Assembly: GCF_000283155.1 (NCBI RefSeq) | Contig: NW_004454173.1 | Coordinates: forward strand, 12,172,965 to 12,236,964 | Direction: 5' to 3' | DNA from: Ceratotherium simum simum | Lineage: Eukaryota; Chordata; Mammalia; Perissodactyla; Rhinocerotidae | Length of the DNA: 64,000 nucleotides | Shown here: piece after piece, positions 24,121 through 37,369 of the stretch | How positions within the stretch are numbered: the stretch's first letter is position 1 | Layout: each line of letters starts with the position of its first letter | Notes under the pieces: generated by a model | What the model was told of the DNA's origin: nothing | What the model saw: the letters and a program-made list of their open reading frames with translations, nothing else | Database searches by the model: none | Made by a program: the position numbers and the translations under genes

Positions 24121-24439
24121 GTGGATGGCTCTTAAAATTACCCTATGTTCTGAGAGTTAAATTCCTAAAATGTTGAATTCCTGAAAGCCAAAGGTTTACT
24201 ATATACCAGTTATTAACTCCCCACACCCCATCTGATGGCATCTATTTGGGGAATACAGCCCTTGCTGTCTTGTGTATATCATGTAACCACTCCTTCTCTC
24301 CTATACACGTGCACACACACATATTCACTGCTGTACAGGCCAAGGTGATTACTTGACCCTGGGAAACTAATCCTTTAGGCCAGGCTGTGCCAGTAAGACC
24401 CCTGGTGAGAGGTAATCTAATCTTGCAATTGAGCACTCT

Positions 24440-24600
24440 AGCTCTGGAGTCTGATAGATCTGGATCCTAACTCCTTTACTGGTCATCTATAAGTATTCTT
24501 GCCCTATAGGGTCTTTTTGGTTATTAAAAGAAATAATATTTATAAGCATTTAGCATAATACTCAACACATGGCTTCAGTAAATGTTAGTATTATTACAAG
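24440..24600 (+). repeat. MIR SINE relic
   Basis: CTCTGGAGTCTGATAGATCT at the left and AGCATTTAGCATAATACTCA followed by TCAGTAAATGTTAGTATTAT at the right are MIR landmarks; the centre is poorly kept. Confidence 0.65.
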
Positions 24601-24889
24601 ACAGAGACTCTAGCTCATATGAGGGTGAGATTAAGTTGTAAAATCCTGTAGACTGAAACTGATATATACAAGATGGGCCCTAAACAAGAGAGAAGTCGTT
24701 AGCAGAAAGGAGAGTGTAGCTGGCCCCCACAGACCATGAGGCCACAGAGAGATGGTAAGAATTGCAGGTTTCCCATTTCCTATAAGATACAGTTGCACTT
24801 CCTGCTCTTTGTTTCTCGGCATCTCTCTTATATTCTTTCAGCAACCTCCTTTTTACTTGAGCTAATTTGACTAGCTTTCTATTTCTTTT

Positions 24890-25213
24890 TTTTTTTATTT
24901 ATTTATTTTATTTATTTATTTTTTTTGTGAGGAAGATCAGCCCTGAGCTAACATCCATGCCAATCCTCCTCCTCTTGCTGAGGAAGACCAGCTCCGAGGC
25001 AACATCCACTGCCAATCCTCTGCCTTTTCTTTTCCCCCAAAGCCCCAGTAGATAGTTGCACGTCACAGCTGCACATCCCTCTAGTTGCTGCATGTGGGAC
25101 GCGGCCTCAGCATGGCCAGAGAAGCGGTGCGTCGGTGCGCGCCCAGGATCCGAACCCGGGCCGCCAGCAGCTGAGCGCACGCACTCAACCGCTAAGCCAC
25201 CAGGCCGGCCCCC
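24890..25213 (-). mobile_element. ERE SINE (composite class)
   Basis: Minus strand, with a TTTA-rich left end, two GAGGAAGA-type modules and head complement CACCAGGCCGGCCCCC. Duplications GCTTTCTATTTCTTTT (24874-24889) and GCTTTATATTTCTTTT (25214-25229) differ at one base. Open frames 24867-25055 and 24908-25180 are SINE-derived. Confidence 0.94.
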
Positions 25214-25914
25214 GCTTTATATTTCTTTTAGCCAATGATCTTTGACCAAAACAGTCTCAATAAATATTTTTTGGTTGTTTGATATTGATGAGAAGAAATA
25301 GTCATATACAAGTTTTGTTCTAACAAAACTCAACTATGTAGTACTAACTTCAGAACTCCAATATCGTTTGTTATATAAATTTTATATTCTACTCTAACCA
25401 AGCAAGCAGTATCAGCAGGCATAAGTAATATTCTATTCTCCCTCCTATTATTCTTTTCTTATTTCTATGGTATATCCACCTCTTACCTCCATACTGCAAG
25501 GAAAAGAAATAATAGTTTGTTGGTACACCAAGAAAAAGCATGCTTTAGAGCCAAAAGGTAGTGTAGTCTTATCTTATATGTGTTGTTTCCTATGCATTGA
25601 AGCCTAAGAAGGGCATTTTGAGTCATATCACTGATTCGTCCAGTTCAGTACTCTGAATTAACAGTAGTTCTCAGTGACATTTTAAAGGAGATATAGTTAC
25701 CATCCATGATGTCAGGGTCTAAATATTCATATTTTCTCCCAAACATTTCGTTTCTGGCTTTTATCTTCTCTTGGGATAATGAGTTCTGTAAGAATTCTAG
25801 CTGTCGTGTAAAATTAGGCTGTATTTTATGTATTCTTAAACTACTTCTTTCAAGCACCAATGAAAGGTCCTTAATTTTAAGATTTGGTGAACTCATTCTT
25901 GAACACTTTGTCTA

Positions 25915-26070
25915 AATTTTTCATGATATTATAGGCTTTGATCATATCCCCTCTCACCTTTCATCGTTTCAGATAGAAGAGATTCATCCTGTTTTGATTT
26001 GGAAGATCTCCATCCTCTTAAATAATGTTATTTTTCTTTATTCTTGAGATGTTGGTAGTTGAACTGCACA
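25915..26070 (-). repeat. Possible L3/CR1 LINE relic
   Basis: GGCTTTGATCATATCCCCTC, CAGATAGAAGAGATTCATCC and a following ATCTCCATCCTCTTA resemble the antisense CR1/L3 3' region. Very old; weak match. The rest of 25230-27130 is AT-rich and unrecognised. Confidence 0.4.
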
Positions 26071-27129
26071 AATCTATTCATATATAAACACAATTGTGAT
26101 TGTCCCCATTTGTGTATGTTCAATTTAGTAATCTGTTGAATTGACTGAAAAATTACTTTGTATCACCTTTAAAAGTTCTTTCTCTGATGGTTTTTAATCT
26201 TTTGGAAATTCCACTGACAAGTATAAAGTTAATTATTATAATAATGAAGTCTAAAATTTGTTTCTGGAAATATAAAATATTTGTATTTATTTTGTGATTC
26301 ATTTTGAATATCATCAGTTATTATGTTCTGAATTTTGGATCAGATCATCAAGAGTAGATGCTTCAATTTATAAGATCTTCATGAATAAATTGAAATGTAT
26401 TTATTTTTATTTATTTCTAAATATACCACTTAAATTATAGGAGGAAATATTTTTTAAGGATAGAAGTATTTTAGATTGCAAAATATTTTTTGCATTAATG
26501 TTTAATAGTTGGAAATAAATATATAAATAGATAATAGGGAGAGTGGTTTACAAGTTTAATACATCTCTTTATGATAACTTTGCTTCCAGATGCTTTTTTT
26601 CTGAAGTAGCCTATTTCTCTTTCATGGAAAGCTTATTCTATGATTATTAAGAAATAAGACTATCATAGGTTGGCTAATTCACATTCTCTTTTTACAATCA
26701 AATTGTGAAAGTATTATTAACTCTTAAGCATGAGCTTTAAGTTGACTAAAAAGCACCCTAATTGTTTCATACAAATAATTTAAATTTTAGATAAGCTGTC
26801 TTTAGCTATTATTTTTGTTTCTTTGGGGATCCCAATATGAACCCAAAATGACAATGAATGAAATTGTTTTCTTAAGCCACAATTCACATCTACTAATTGC
26901 TTTATTTGTGTACACATGATCAGTGTTTGAAATTTATGTCCTTTACTTAATATTAAATTCCTAGATCTGGTGTACGCTGTAGGGAGAGATCTGGTCCATT
27001 GGAGTTACCTTACCTCTCCCTTTGTCTTGCTACTTAAACTCATACCTAGAGTCCTGCCCCTCCCTCTCGTTTTTATTCCATGAAGAGTCACTTTAGCTTT
27101 CTCTGAAACTTTAAGGTAATGAAGTAGAG

Positions 27130-27355
27130 ATGGAGTAAGACTTCAAACTCTGGAATCAGAATGACTGGGTTCAACTCCCGTTTCTGACTGCAAGCTGGGC
27201 GACCTTGAGCAAGTTACTTAACCTCATCTATAAAAGGGTAATAAGAGAGTACTCACCTCATGAAGACTTTGTGGATTAATTGGGATAATGTATGGAAAAT
27301 GTTTAGTGTAGTACCTAGCATATAGTTGGTGTTCAATAAATGTTAGCTGTTAATT
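27130..27355 (+). repeat. MIR SINE, well kept
   Basis: CTCTGGAATCAGAATGACTG, GCAAGTTACTTAACCTCATC and TTCAATAAATGTTAGCTGTT span nearly the whole MIR. Confidence 0.85.
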
Positions 27356-27984
27356 CAAGTTACTGGTAGAGAACTGGGGCAATGAGGGGGTAGATGCAGG
27401 AGCTATTTTAGAAGTGGCTTTTAGCATGAGTCTTTGAGAAGGGGTAAAGCATATGGAAAGAACAGACTCTGGAATCTCATGCCTATCAGAATCTTTAGGA
27501 CTTAGATGAAGATAGGATTATGGTAAAATGGTGGCCTCTGATATGGAGATCTACCAGGTAAAGACTTTGTGGCCTATTGATAGATCATTATCTACAAGTT
27601 GAAAAATATGTGGCATATGATGAAAAAGAGTAGATAACCTTCTTGGCAATGGAGTGACAGAAGTATTCCTTTGCAAATTCTAGTCCAGGTTATAAAGAAG
27701 GTTGTGGTGGTGCCGTCCCTGTTTTCAGCGTAAATGAAACATTTCATGGGAACCACAGCGTTAAGTATCAAATCTGTACAAAGTATTATCGTTTTTAAGC
27801 AGTAACAAGCAAAAGACTACTTCTCACCACCTCAGACATCTCCTCTTCGCCCTGTTTGCTACGTTTATCTTCCTCTTTCCTCCCCATTCTGTGCTCCATT
27901 AGTTAAGGTTTCATGCCTTTTGCTCATAGTTCTTTTTCTTCATTTATGGATATCCCCTGCTCTTCCCCCAGTTAAACCAAAAAA

Positions 27985-28054
27985 GAGTAAAATATGGCCA
28001 TATTTTGAGTAATGTCTTTGGGTAAAATATAGCCATCTTTTGAGTAATGTCTTT
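27985..28054. repeat. Tandem duplication, 35-bp unit, two copies
   Basis: GTAAAATATGGCCATATTTT at 27987 recurs at 28022 as GTAAAATATAGCCATCTTTT, both followed by GAGTAATGTCTTT. Two differences in 33 bp. It lies at the end of a 154-codon minus-strand open frame that I do not support as a gene. Confidence 0.92.
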
Positions 28055-30679
28055 ACAGTATTTATCTCAGCTATGCCACCAGAAGCTATAGATTGTAAAG
28101 TATTAGCTCTCTTTCTAGAGATGTAACACAACCCAGAAGAGGAGAAAGGGAGGGTCAGGTGACTTATACCAGATTGGCAGCAGCAGTGACAGCAGGAGCT
28201 GTGGCTTGGCACATAAAGCCATACTCCTCTCCCATCTTCTTTCTTCCACAGTGGAAGTGACGGCAGCTGGGAAAGAGGATGTAGTCTGCAGTCTGAGATG
28301 GCAGCATGAGTTAAAGATGGGAATGATGGCAGCGTGACTCTTGGAGCTGCTAGTACTTTGTGGATTGGTCTAGCATATAAAATGAGGGAGATGTGCTGCT
28401 CCAATCCCTGTTTTAGTAGGTCAAGATGTTTGTCTATTTTATCAGCAATTTGTATAGTCCTTTAGCGCAGTGCTACACTTGATTAAGTTGTCTTCTCTCC
28501 TCACATCCCACAAAAGTCGTAACTGTTTTGTTGTTATTTCCTTCTTCCAACATGACTCTATATTTTCATTTTCTTCTCTCATGATATAGTCAGGATTTTT
28601 AGTTATAATCTTATATCTTAGGGCATAAGGATTGACCTTTACCCTATCATTAGGAAACCCAAATTAGGCCTTCCTGATTTAACGTAATTGAATAATTTAG
28701 CAAAAAAAATTACAGGCAGCTGTAAATCCAACATGAAACATCACATTCCTAACTCTTCAACTATGTGCTAATCACAAAGACAGCTACAAAATTCCTCCAA
28801 AGCAAAAGGAAATGAAGCTTGCCAACTGACAGCTCTGTCCTGTGAGATCCTCACGGCACACCTGTCACCTCTTTCAGGGATTCTCATGGAATAAAAGGCT
28901 GTTATTACCTTGACGTCCTTCCTCCTGGCTTTTTCTTTCAAGAAGACGTGACATGTGATGAAGGAATAAGAGGAATATTAGATAGAATTGTGATTTTTTT
29001 GTGAGAACAGGCGAAAGAGAGGTTGAGGTTTGGCTGTTTAGTAAATTGGATGACATTAAGCCTTGTCTTTGTTTTCACTGCTTTCCGTTCCTCTAGTCTC
29101 TTGTTTCTTGCCAATGAGAAAAGCTGTTCTAGGATTCTTTGGGATACTTTGGGTTGGAAGGAGGTTCTAAGTTAGGAGAAAGTACTAAATTATTAAAAAG
29201 CAAACAAAAACTCCCTTAAACCTCTAGCTGTGGAGTTATACGGCCTATGCAATCTGAATCGAAGGAACTGTTGGCAATATCCCCTTCATGAGCAAGCTGT
29301 CTGTGGACTGTTTGGAACTTCATGGCAAAGTGACTTATATATGTATATAAAAATTAATTGACTAAATTTGTTTCAGAAACATTAAGAATAACTGCAGGGA
29401 GCCTTCTGTTTAGAGGCATGAAGCAAACAAATCTCTTTGGTCTTTTTTTCTTTTGACACTGTCCTGCCTGCCTTATCCTGAACTGCATAACTCACTAAGA
29501 CATTACATAGTTTCCATTAGCCGTTCTTTTAGCCCCCTATCCAGAGTTAAGTCTGTCAGAAGATCATTGAGGTCAGTGAACCATGAATCTAGTTGCCTTT
29601 GCAAGGCATTTCTGTTCCTAGTAAAAGCAGCACACACTTCATGAGAATGCCACACAATCATCCCGATAGTGTGATATGCTAATTCTTAAGAATGCTGCTA
29701 ACACTGCACTATGTTTCATATGATTGAATTTAGAACTTTTCACTCAGTTGGTTGAAGGCTTCAAACTGGCAGTAATAACAGTCTTTTGAGTTGTTAAGTA
29801 GAGCAGTGATGGAATTCATATGGCAGGCGACAGTTGCTCATTCAAGTTCAAGAAGAGATCTCTATCAGCCGCAGTAGTTGAAAAGCAAAAGGAAAGTAGC
29901 CCAGATGTTCACTCTGTAATAGTATATCTTTCTTCCATATTTTAAATGAGAACGGAGCTCAGTCATTAAATGAGAATATAAATATTAATGTCATCATTGT
30001 TAAAATCCCAAAGAACAGGCCTCACACGTTTATGTGATTTTTTAAATGGCCATCTTTTGTGTCCAAGTAAAATCAAGAAAGCTCCCCCAACCTCTGGAGG
30101 TCTCCCCATAGCTAGTTAGCTTTCAGTCTTGATCTACTTTTCCTCTTGCCTGCTCTAACAAGTCTCAGAGAGTTTAGTAAGAATTTAATGAGAAGTCCAG
30201 ATAGTCTTTGTGGATATAACTTAAGCATACAAATTCCTTGCTGTCGTGTGAGCAGGAGGTATTACTAGTTTAGACAACTTACTGCTATTCTGTGCTTTCA
30301 CTATAGAACGGAATTTTGGTCAAGTTAGTGATGATAGAATGTCAAAACTTTCAGATGGCTCGAGTTACTGCTCTTCAGTTTGAACATTTGTTGAATATTT
30401 TGAAAACCTAAAAGCTGCTCATTATTCTGTTGCCTATGGTATGAATAATAGTATGAATAAAATTTACTTTGGGTGTATATCTTGTATCTCCCTATATCTA
30501 GTATATTTGGGAATATATCTTTGGCTCATTGAAATGGGGCACTTGGATATATTTTTTAGAGAATATGATGTTTTGGCAAAGAATCTCTTCCTGGACCATA
30601 CTGTAGCCAACTTCTTGAGAACTGTTCAGCAGAATTGATCCCAGGATAAAGAACTAAGATTTTTTTGAGAATTACTGTG

Positions 30680-30930
30680 TGTCAGGCATGGTGCTCAGCT
30701 TTCTCCATGCAATCTCTCATCCTTAAAATAATTTGATGAGTAAGATACTATTATTAATCCCATTTTACAGATGAGTAAGGTGCTATTATCAATGCCATTT
30801 TCCAGATGAAGAAACTGGAGTGAAGTTAAATATATCTTATCCAAGGTTACACAACTGTTAAGTGATAGAGGATTTGAACGCCAGTTTTTGTGATCCCAAA
30901 GCCCATACTCTTAATCACCACATGCTACAG
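30680..30930 (-). repeat. MIR SINE relic with an internal 35-bp duplication
   Basis: Antisense MIR with CCCATTTTACAGATGAG and GGTTACACAACTGTTAAGTG. The segment 30735-30769 is repeated at 30770-30804 (GATGAGTAAG...CCATTTT), with five differences, so the element gained a tandem unit after insertion. Confidence 0.82.
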
Positions 30931-32139
30931 TCAAGATACTGCATGAATAGGCATTTGCCTTACAATGTTTTGTTTGATGTCTCTCCCTGCTCCAGCCTCA
31001 AATAGGGCTATGAGTCCCAGCAGTTGGCAAGTCTTTGGAATGGGTGTTGGGTATGTTGGCACCTAGCAGCTATAACCATTCAAAGCTACCCTTAGAAAGG
31101 GAATTAAAACCTCCTTCCACCCCTCTGTACCTGTTTTGGGGAAGTCCGGACCTATGTAGGTATTGAGGAAAACCTTGTTAAGAGGCTTGAATTCAGAAAG
31201 CAGACAGCTTTTCTGGTTCACCAAAATGTTACTAATAATCCCCTCCTCTCCTCAAGTGACATTTAAGTTCTAGGTAGTGCTGTCTTATTGGAGACTTTTC
31301 TCAACTGGGAACCCTATTCCAAACCTCTTTGCCTTGACCATTCTGAGCTCTCTGAGTTCTGCTTCTCTCACAAGTCAGTGTGATAACAGTTGCTAAGTAG
31401 CAACTGAAGAAAGAAGGCAGTGAATGGAGAAGAAAGCTCATGGACTGGGACCCAAAAATCTTTTCCACCCTTGAGACGTTTTTCATTATAGCAGAACCTA
31501 TTCATTTGTGGTGGATGTTAAGCTTCTCAAGCCCTTTCTATTGAGCCTGCTCAAGACTAATAATACTAATTGATTAGCTCCAGGACTCATGTCTCTGTCG
31601 TATGTCACATGGAATGATGACAGAGTAGAGCTATTAAGTGGGGCTGTTATGAATTGACTAGCAAGGAAGAGGGCTCCTCTAGAGGTACTTGCCTACAGCT
31701 ATGGAGATCCTCCCTTTCAAAGAGCTATCTATGCTCCTGGCAGAGGGCTATATGTATACTAATAAGCCTTTTGAGTCTTATCTGCCCTTAGCAAAGAGAA
31801 TGACCTTGTAAAACAGGATTATCAACAAGAAGAGGTAGTCTTGAAAATGAGTCTCTGAAATAATTAGTAATGACTGTATCAATATAGTTGAACTGGGCCA
31901 TCAATTGTATAATGCCCAGGCTAGTTTGCACTGATTCTTTACATATGAATAGTTCTGACTTATAACTTATACATATAAAACATTCTCTTGCTGCAAGATT
32001 GATGCAGAGCATTTTTTTTTACAACACTGAATTCTTAATAGAATGGCAGGGCACTCTTGATTGATCAAAGGGGCCATACTTAAATCCTTTAAAAGGATTC
32101 CAGAAAGCAGAATGTAATATAAGTAATGGAGTAAACACT

Positions 32140-32240
32140 GAAGTCTGATCCTAGCCCTTTTATAGCTGTAGTACCTTTGAGAAGTTCACTTAACCTCTCT
32201 TAGTCTGTTTCCTCTGTAAAATGAGGGAGTTTAAATAAAT
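32140..32240 (+). repeat. MIR SINE relic
   Basis: TAGCTGTAGTACCTTTGAGA and TTCACTTAACCTCTCTTAGT, then CTCTGTAAAATGAGGGAG, match the MIR core. Confidence 0.7.
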
Positions 32241-32640
32241 CTGTTTCCCAAATTCTGAAACCTACCGCAGATTACTCGAGATGATTTTTGGTGGCACGTG
32301 AGATAATTTCAAGCAGTTTCCTGATAAAACATTAAAATAAACATTGAATCACATAGTTGAGAAAGTTATTCCTTTTTCAGTCTTTCTGATTATGTCAAAG
32401 ACAAAGTCTCAGTTTGGTATCAAGATATGTCTTTGATAGTTCTTTAACACTGGATAATTGTTTGGGGGTGGAGATAGGGGGGCAGGTATTGTGAAAAGCC
32501 TCCATTCCTCAAGAGTTTCTATAGAGGGGAAATCACTTCCATTCCTTAGAATGGAAAAGTACAGAAATACTATCTTGCTCTGTTTACCTCATTTCCCTTC
32601 CACTTGGACGGAAAGTAGTGTGTTATACAAGTGGTGAGTT

Positions 32641-32874
32641 CGGGAGGGGGAACCACGCGCGCGAGGCACAGCTCTAAGAAAGCTTCTCTCGTGGTGTGGC
32701 CCATTCTCAAAAGGCATGCTCCTCCTGCTCCACCGTGTCGTAGGCCTTCGTTGACAAACTGCTTAGGCCTGGGTGAGAACTATTAGGAAACCCATGGGAC
32801 CGTAAATCCAAACACGAAAACCGCATTCTCTCATTCGTCCTTATTGGTAATCAAGCTGATATTTTGATTGCCGT
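32641..32874. promoter_or_regulatory. Non-repeat CpG-rich patch, candidate regulatory element
   Basis: About 14 CpG dinucleotides fall within 234 bp, including the run CGCGCGCG at 32655-32662, in an intron otherwise almost without CpG outside SINEs. It does not match ERE, MIR, L1, L2 or LTR. Kept CpGs suggest either low germline methylation or selection. No open frame or splice-bounded exon is evident. The regulatory role is inferred only. Confidence 0.3.
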
Positions 32875-33539
32875 TTTATTCCTCTCTCTGTTTCTCATTT
32901 GGTTTCAAACTCATAGGAGATGTAAGAGGAAAAGCAGTTATCACTCCTTAAAACCTCACTAAGAACCTCCTTTTTTAATAGAAATCTGGCTTGAGCTCAA
33001 CACCCTTCATAAGCAAAGCTGTGTAGAATTTAATAATATGGTTGTGTTTTCAGTGAAGTTATATTTATAATTACCATCTATAAAATAATTCATTTAAGTT
33101 TTAAAAAGTGAATTTTTAAAACATTACATAGTACTGATGATACATGGGCATGGTAAAAATTACAAAAGTGATACATAAATGACTAAAGTTTAGAAAACAC
33201 TGAATAAGATGATCTCTACGATCTGTTCCAGATTTAAATTCTTTTCAATGTGTATTCCAATAACATAAAAAAATGGTTATGTGATAAACCGGGTAAAAGA
33301 AGGGACCTTCTAACATAGCATGTACTATGTTATTTTCTTTCACTTTGAAATATATCATTATTGAGGAAGCTAAACTTTTATTCTATGGCAATTTGTTTAT
33401 TTATAAATATCAATACCCTTTTCTTAATATTTTACTAGGCAGTTGAGTATTGATATCTTTTTGATAGCATGGTGGTGATGGTATTTTGTTTTATTTTGTT
33501 TGTTTTTCTTTCACTGAAAGCAGTCTAGTTCTGGGTGAG

Positions 33540-33660
33540 GTTTTTGAACTAGAAATCTTGGAGGACAAGAACCATGTCATCACTGTCTGCTCTGCCCAGT
33601 ACAGTGTTTGGCATACTAGTGTTAGATAAATATTTGAACAAGTGAATGAATGAATGAACA
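33540..33660 (+). repeat. L2 LINE relic (3' end)
   Basis: GACAAGAACCATGTCATCAC, CTGCCCAGTACAGTGTTTGG and a (TGAA)n end at 33645-33660 fit the L2 3' terminus. Confidence 0.65.
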
Positions 33661-35204
33661 AAGAAGCAACAAAAATAAACTGAGTTCTTTGTCTTGAAGG
33701 TATAGGCCTAGTTTGCATTTCTTTCTGAAAGCTGTCGGTAGGGCTAGCTGTAAGGAAGTTGAGGCCTTGGGGCAATCAGACAGTAATATTTTCATGTAAG
33801 TGAAATTTGGAGCCAGTACTTGTGGAACATTTAGAATAACCTTGTTAGGAGAAATCACAAAAAGAAGAAGGTAGCCCTACTAATTTTGCTTTTGTTTATG
33901 GTCATGTATGAGAGGCTAGGGTCTTCCTTTCTTTCCAAGCTCTTTATTTTTTATAAAAATAAGAACTACCTTTCTCTCTCTCATTCCTGTACTACTTCTC
34001 TTATCATCTCCACATCAGGGAAAACACCCCAATTTTCCTTGCCTTAGGGAGACTAATTTAAAATGCAGCTCACTCTTTCCCCAGACACTCTTAATTACAG
34101 TTTCTGTTCTGATGAAGTTACCCAACTCTTTTTTACTGGCACACTAGATGAACTGCAATACTGGTGGTAAATTTTTTTATTGCCGTTTATTCATGCAACA
34201 AATGTCATATTTCAAGGGGTTTGTTCTAAGAATCCTGAAATGAATTCTCTACGTATCAGAGAGAGAGAATATTAACCAGACATTTTTAATTCTTAGTTAT
34301 ACTAACTGACGTTATAATAACCATGCTTTGAGTGATTACATTCCCAGATCATGTAATTTATTTTAAAACATTTTGCGTACATGCAGAAAAACAGAATTTG
34401 AGGACTCTGTTTCATTCTGGTGAATACATCTTAAATGCGTGCTACGTTTATTCTCTACAAGTATATTCTTTCTTTAATGGTCCAGTGATTAACTCTGATT
34501 CTAATTCGTTATGCACAATGACAGCATCCTAACTGGAGTTATTTGGCATGTTCAGGTTTTAATATTTTCTGTTACTGAAAATTTAATTCTGTACATTTTA
34601 TATTTGTGAAATCTCTCTGCCTGGTATCTTCGTGTTCTGTTTATTACTACGTGGTCTTTACTGTGTAAAGTAAACTCTAGGGATGCTTGGTATCACATTT
34701 TGGTTTATTCTTATTGCATTATAAAGTTGATAGGACAGCAGTAACATTAATGATAGCTAGAAGTTGGATTCTGAAACTAATCATCATCTATAAAAATTAG
34801 CATCTAATCTCTGTCCTAACTTTCAATTAGTATCCAGGTAAACAATCAACACAGATCTATTATTATCATAATTGAGAATATAATAGGTCTATTTTGGCCA
34901 AGAAAAAAAAGACTTTAAAATTATCTAATTTTTTTTGCTTCTAAAGATCTAGATTCTTGGCTTATAATTGTAATCTTTAGATATCTCTAGAGTCATTGTG
35001 CTCTGTCATGAAAGTAATGGAAGAGCCATTTGCTATAATGACAAGCTGGAAGTTTTGAGAACACTGTATTGTCTAGTTCAAAAACAACAACAATTACAAA
35101 AACAGAACTTTGCCTAGCTGTCTGTGTGCACTGGCAATATGGTTATTCTCTGATTAGATACTTTGACTGCTGGATACTATCCTTATCTGGGGTCTGAGGT
35201 GTTG

Positions 35205-35405
35205 ATGTGGCAGCATATTATGATAGGAAAAAAAGGCCATGGATTTGAGAGGCAGACCAACCTGAATGTGAAATTCAGTTCTGTCTCTTTTGTGCTAGTA
35301 CCTTGGGCAAGTTACTTAACTTCCTCTGTAAAGTGAAAATTATAATACTTCTTTAGAGTTGCTATGAGGATGAAAGCACCCGGAGTGAGTTCTTGTTAAA
35401 TGGTA
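35205..35405 (+). repeat. MIR SINE relic just upstream of a FUT8 exon
   Basis: CTTGGGCAAGTTACTTAACT and CCTCTGTAAAGTGAAAATTA, then GTTGCTATGAGGATGAAAGC. It ends about 45 bp before the splice acceptor at 35450. Confidence 0.75.
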
Positions 35406-35410
35406 GTTGA

Positions 35411-35698
<288 letters not shown>

Positions 35699-36419
35699 TA
35701 AGAATCTGATTTGTTCCTCATGAAATGATACGTAGTAGCAGGGATATATACCTTTACAATATGTTGTGAACTTTACAATATATAGTTTAATTTTCATAGT
35801 CTCACCCAAAAACAGAGGTTCCAGAGTTCACCTTAGGCCATAGGGAGATCATTCTTCCTTTGTTCACTTAGAACAGCAGAGTCATCATACTTTGTCACCT
35901 TTATTCATTTATTCATCCAGCAAATGTATTAAATCCATGTTTCTGAAATTAACTGTCTCTCTTGGGGAAACCAGCAAAATTTTATTTTATTGGGAGTGTT
36001 TTGGGTATTATACATGACTCCTGTCTTACCCTAACCAGGGCCATGAGATGAAACTGTTACATCTATAGCTTTTCTGTTGAACCTTATTCTTAGGCTTCTT
36101 TAATTGCCACTGGTGATTATTTCTCATTTTTGATGTTCTGGGGTTTTTTTCGGTCCTGGAAGCTATTTTGAGAATAAGAATATCATTTGTAATATAAGAT
36201 AATGTTAAAATTATTATTTAAAATTATCTCTGGGCCCACTTGGGAGTTATGTACATATGTATTCAGGCTCATGCTTATGTTAAGGGAGATGTATCAGGAA
36301 ATCCCAGGAGTAAGAAAAATCCAGTAGAGCATCTTTGCTCACAAGCATGAGTTCCTGTACACATACCTAAAAAGTTAAGGAAAGAAGAGTTTTCCTGGGT
36401 CTCAATGCCAGATTTCACA

Positions 36420-36590
36420 CGATGGAAATGTTCTTTGCCTAATGGAAAGAATATTGGACTGAGAGTTAAGTGACCAGGGTAATATTCCTGGCTTTTCCCT
36501 AATTCTGGGCCAAGTTTCTCAATAATAGAATCAGACTTTGATTTTCCCATCTGTAAAATAGGGAAGGTAATACCTGCCCTAAAAATGATA
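36420..36590 (+). repeat. MIR SINE relic
   Basis: TTGGACTGAGAGTTAAGTGA and TTCCCATCTGTAAAATAGGG are MIR landmarks. Confidence 0.65.
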
Positions 36591-36774
36591 ATGTGATCCT
36601 ATAAGTTTGGGAAAAGGATTTTAGTTCTTTGGAAAAAAATGCACTGTGAAACGTTATTACCTTTCAGAGAGACTGATGCTTAAATAATTCCTGAAAATAG
36701 ACTTGTAGGCTAGACTATGGCATTCTATAGCTTATCCTGTTTGTAATACAGTCAGCTATTGATTAATATTAATA

Positions 36775-37020
36775 TATGTTTTGATTCATTCACTTAGTTG
36801 CAGAACATTTATTGAATACCTGCTACTATGGAGGACAGGGATTAATTTTTTTTAAATGGCTCCTTCCAGCTCATTACAGTCTCTGGGAAGAGACTTATAC
36901 AACTAATGTTATATAGATAGAATGTGATAAATACCCTGAGAGAAGCATTAAAAGTATTATGAGAGATCAGGGAAAGGGAACTGTACTTCCAGCTGGATCA
37001 GGAAAGGCTTCATAGCTGCA
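36775..37020 (-). repeat. L2 LINE relic
   Basis: TTGCAGAACATTTATTGAAT followed by ACCTGCTACTATGGAGGACA, then CAGGAAAGGCTTCATAGCTG, match antisense L2 3' sequence. Confidence 0.6.
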
Positions 37021-37054
37021 GTGTTTGAACAGGATCTTGAAAGATGGAGAAAGA

Positions 37055-37230
37055 TACAGTTTAGTAGTTAAATTGCCAAAATACCTTCAACTTCATTATC
37101 TCATTGATCCTGTAACACATTCCTGTGAAGTGGGCAGAGATAACCATTTTACAGGTGAGGAAACTAAGAAAAGAAAATCTCTGCCTAAAGTTCTAGAGTT
37201 GATAAAGGCAAAACCAGGACTTAAACTGTC
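37055..37230 (-). repeat. MIR SINE relic
   Basis: ATTATCTCATTGATCCTGTA, CCATTTTACAGGTGAGGAAA and AAAACCAGGACTTAAACTGT are antisense MIR. Confidence 0.75.
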
Positions 37231-37369
37231 TTAACTTTATTTGGATTTTCTGTACTTTTACATACCAGAAAGCTACCCTTATTAATTTTCTATAGACTTA
37301 TCCACCATATTGAGAATTAGCCAAATGTAGAAAATTGAAGTACCACAGACAATTAAGTTATTTGCACAT

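Noticed and set aside
27940..28404. 154-codon minus-strand open frame
   Set aside because: No known domain, no splice or promoter context, and its C-terminal half reads through a tandem duplication. Kept only as a finding to check.
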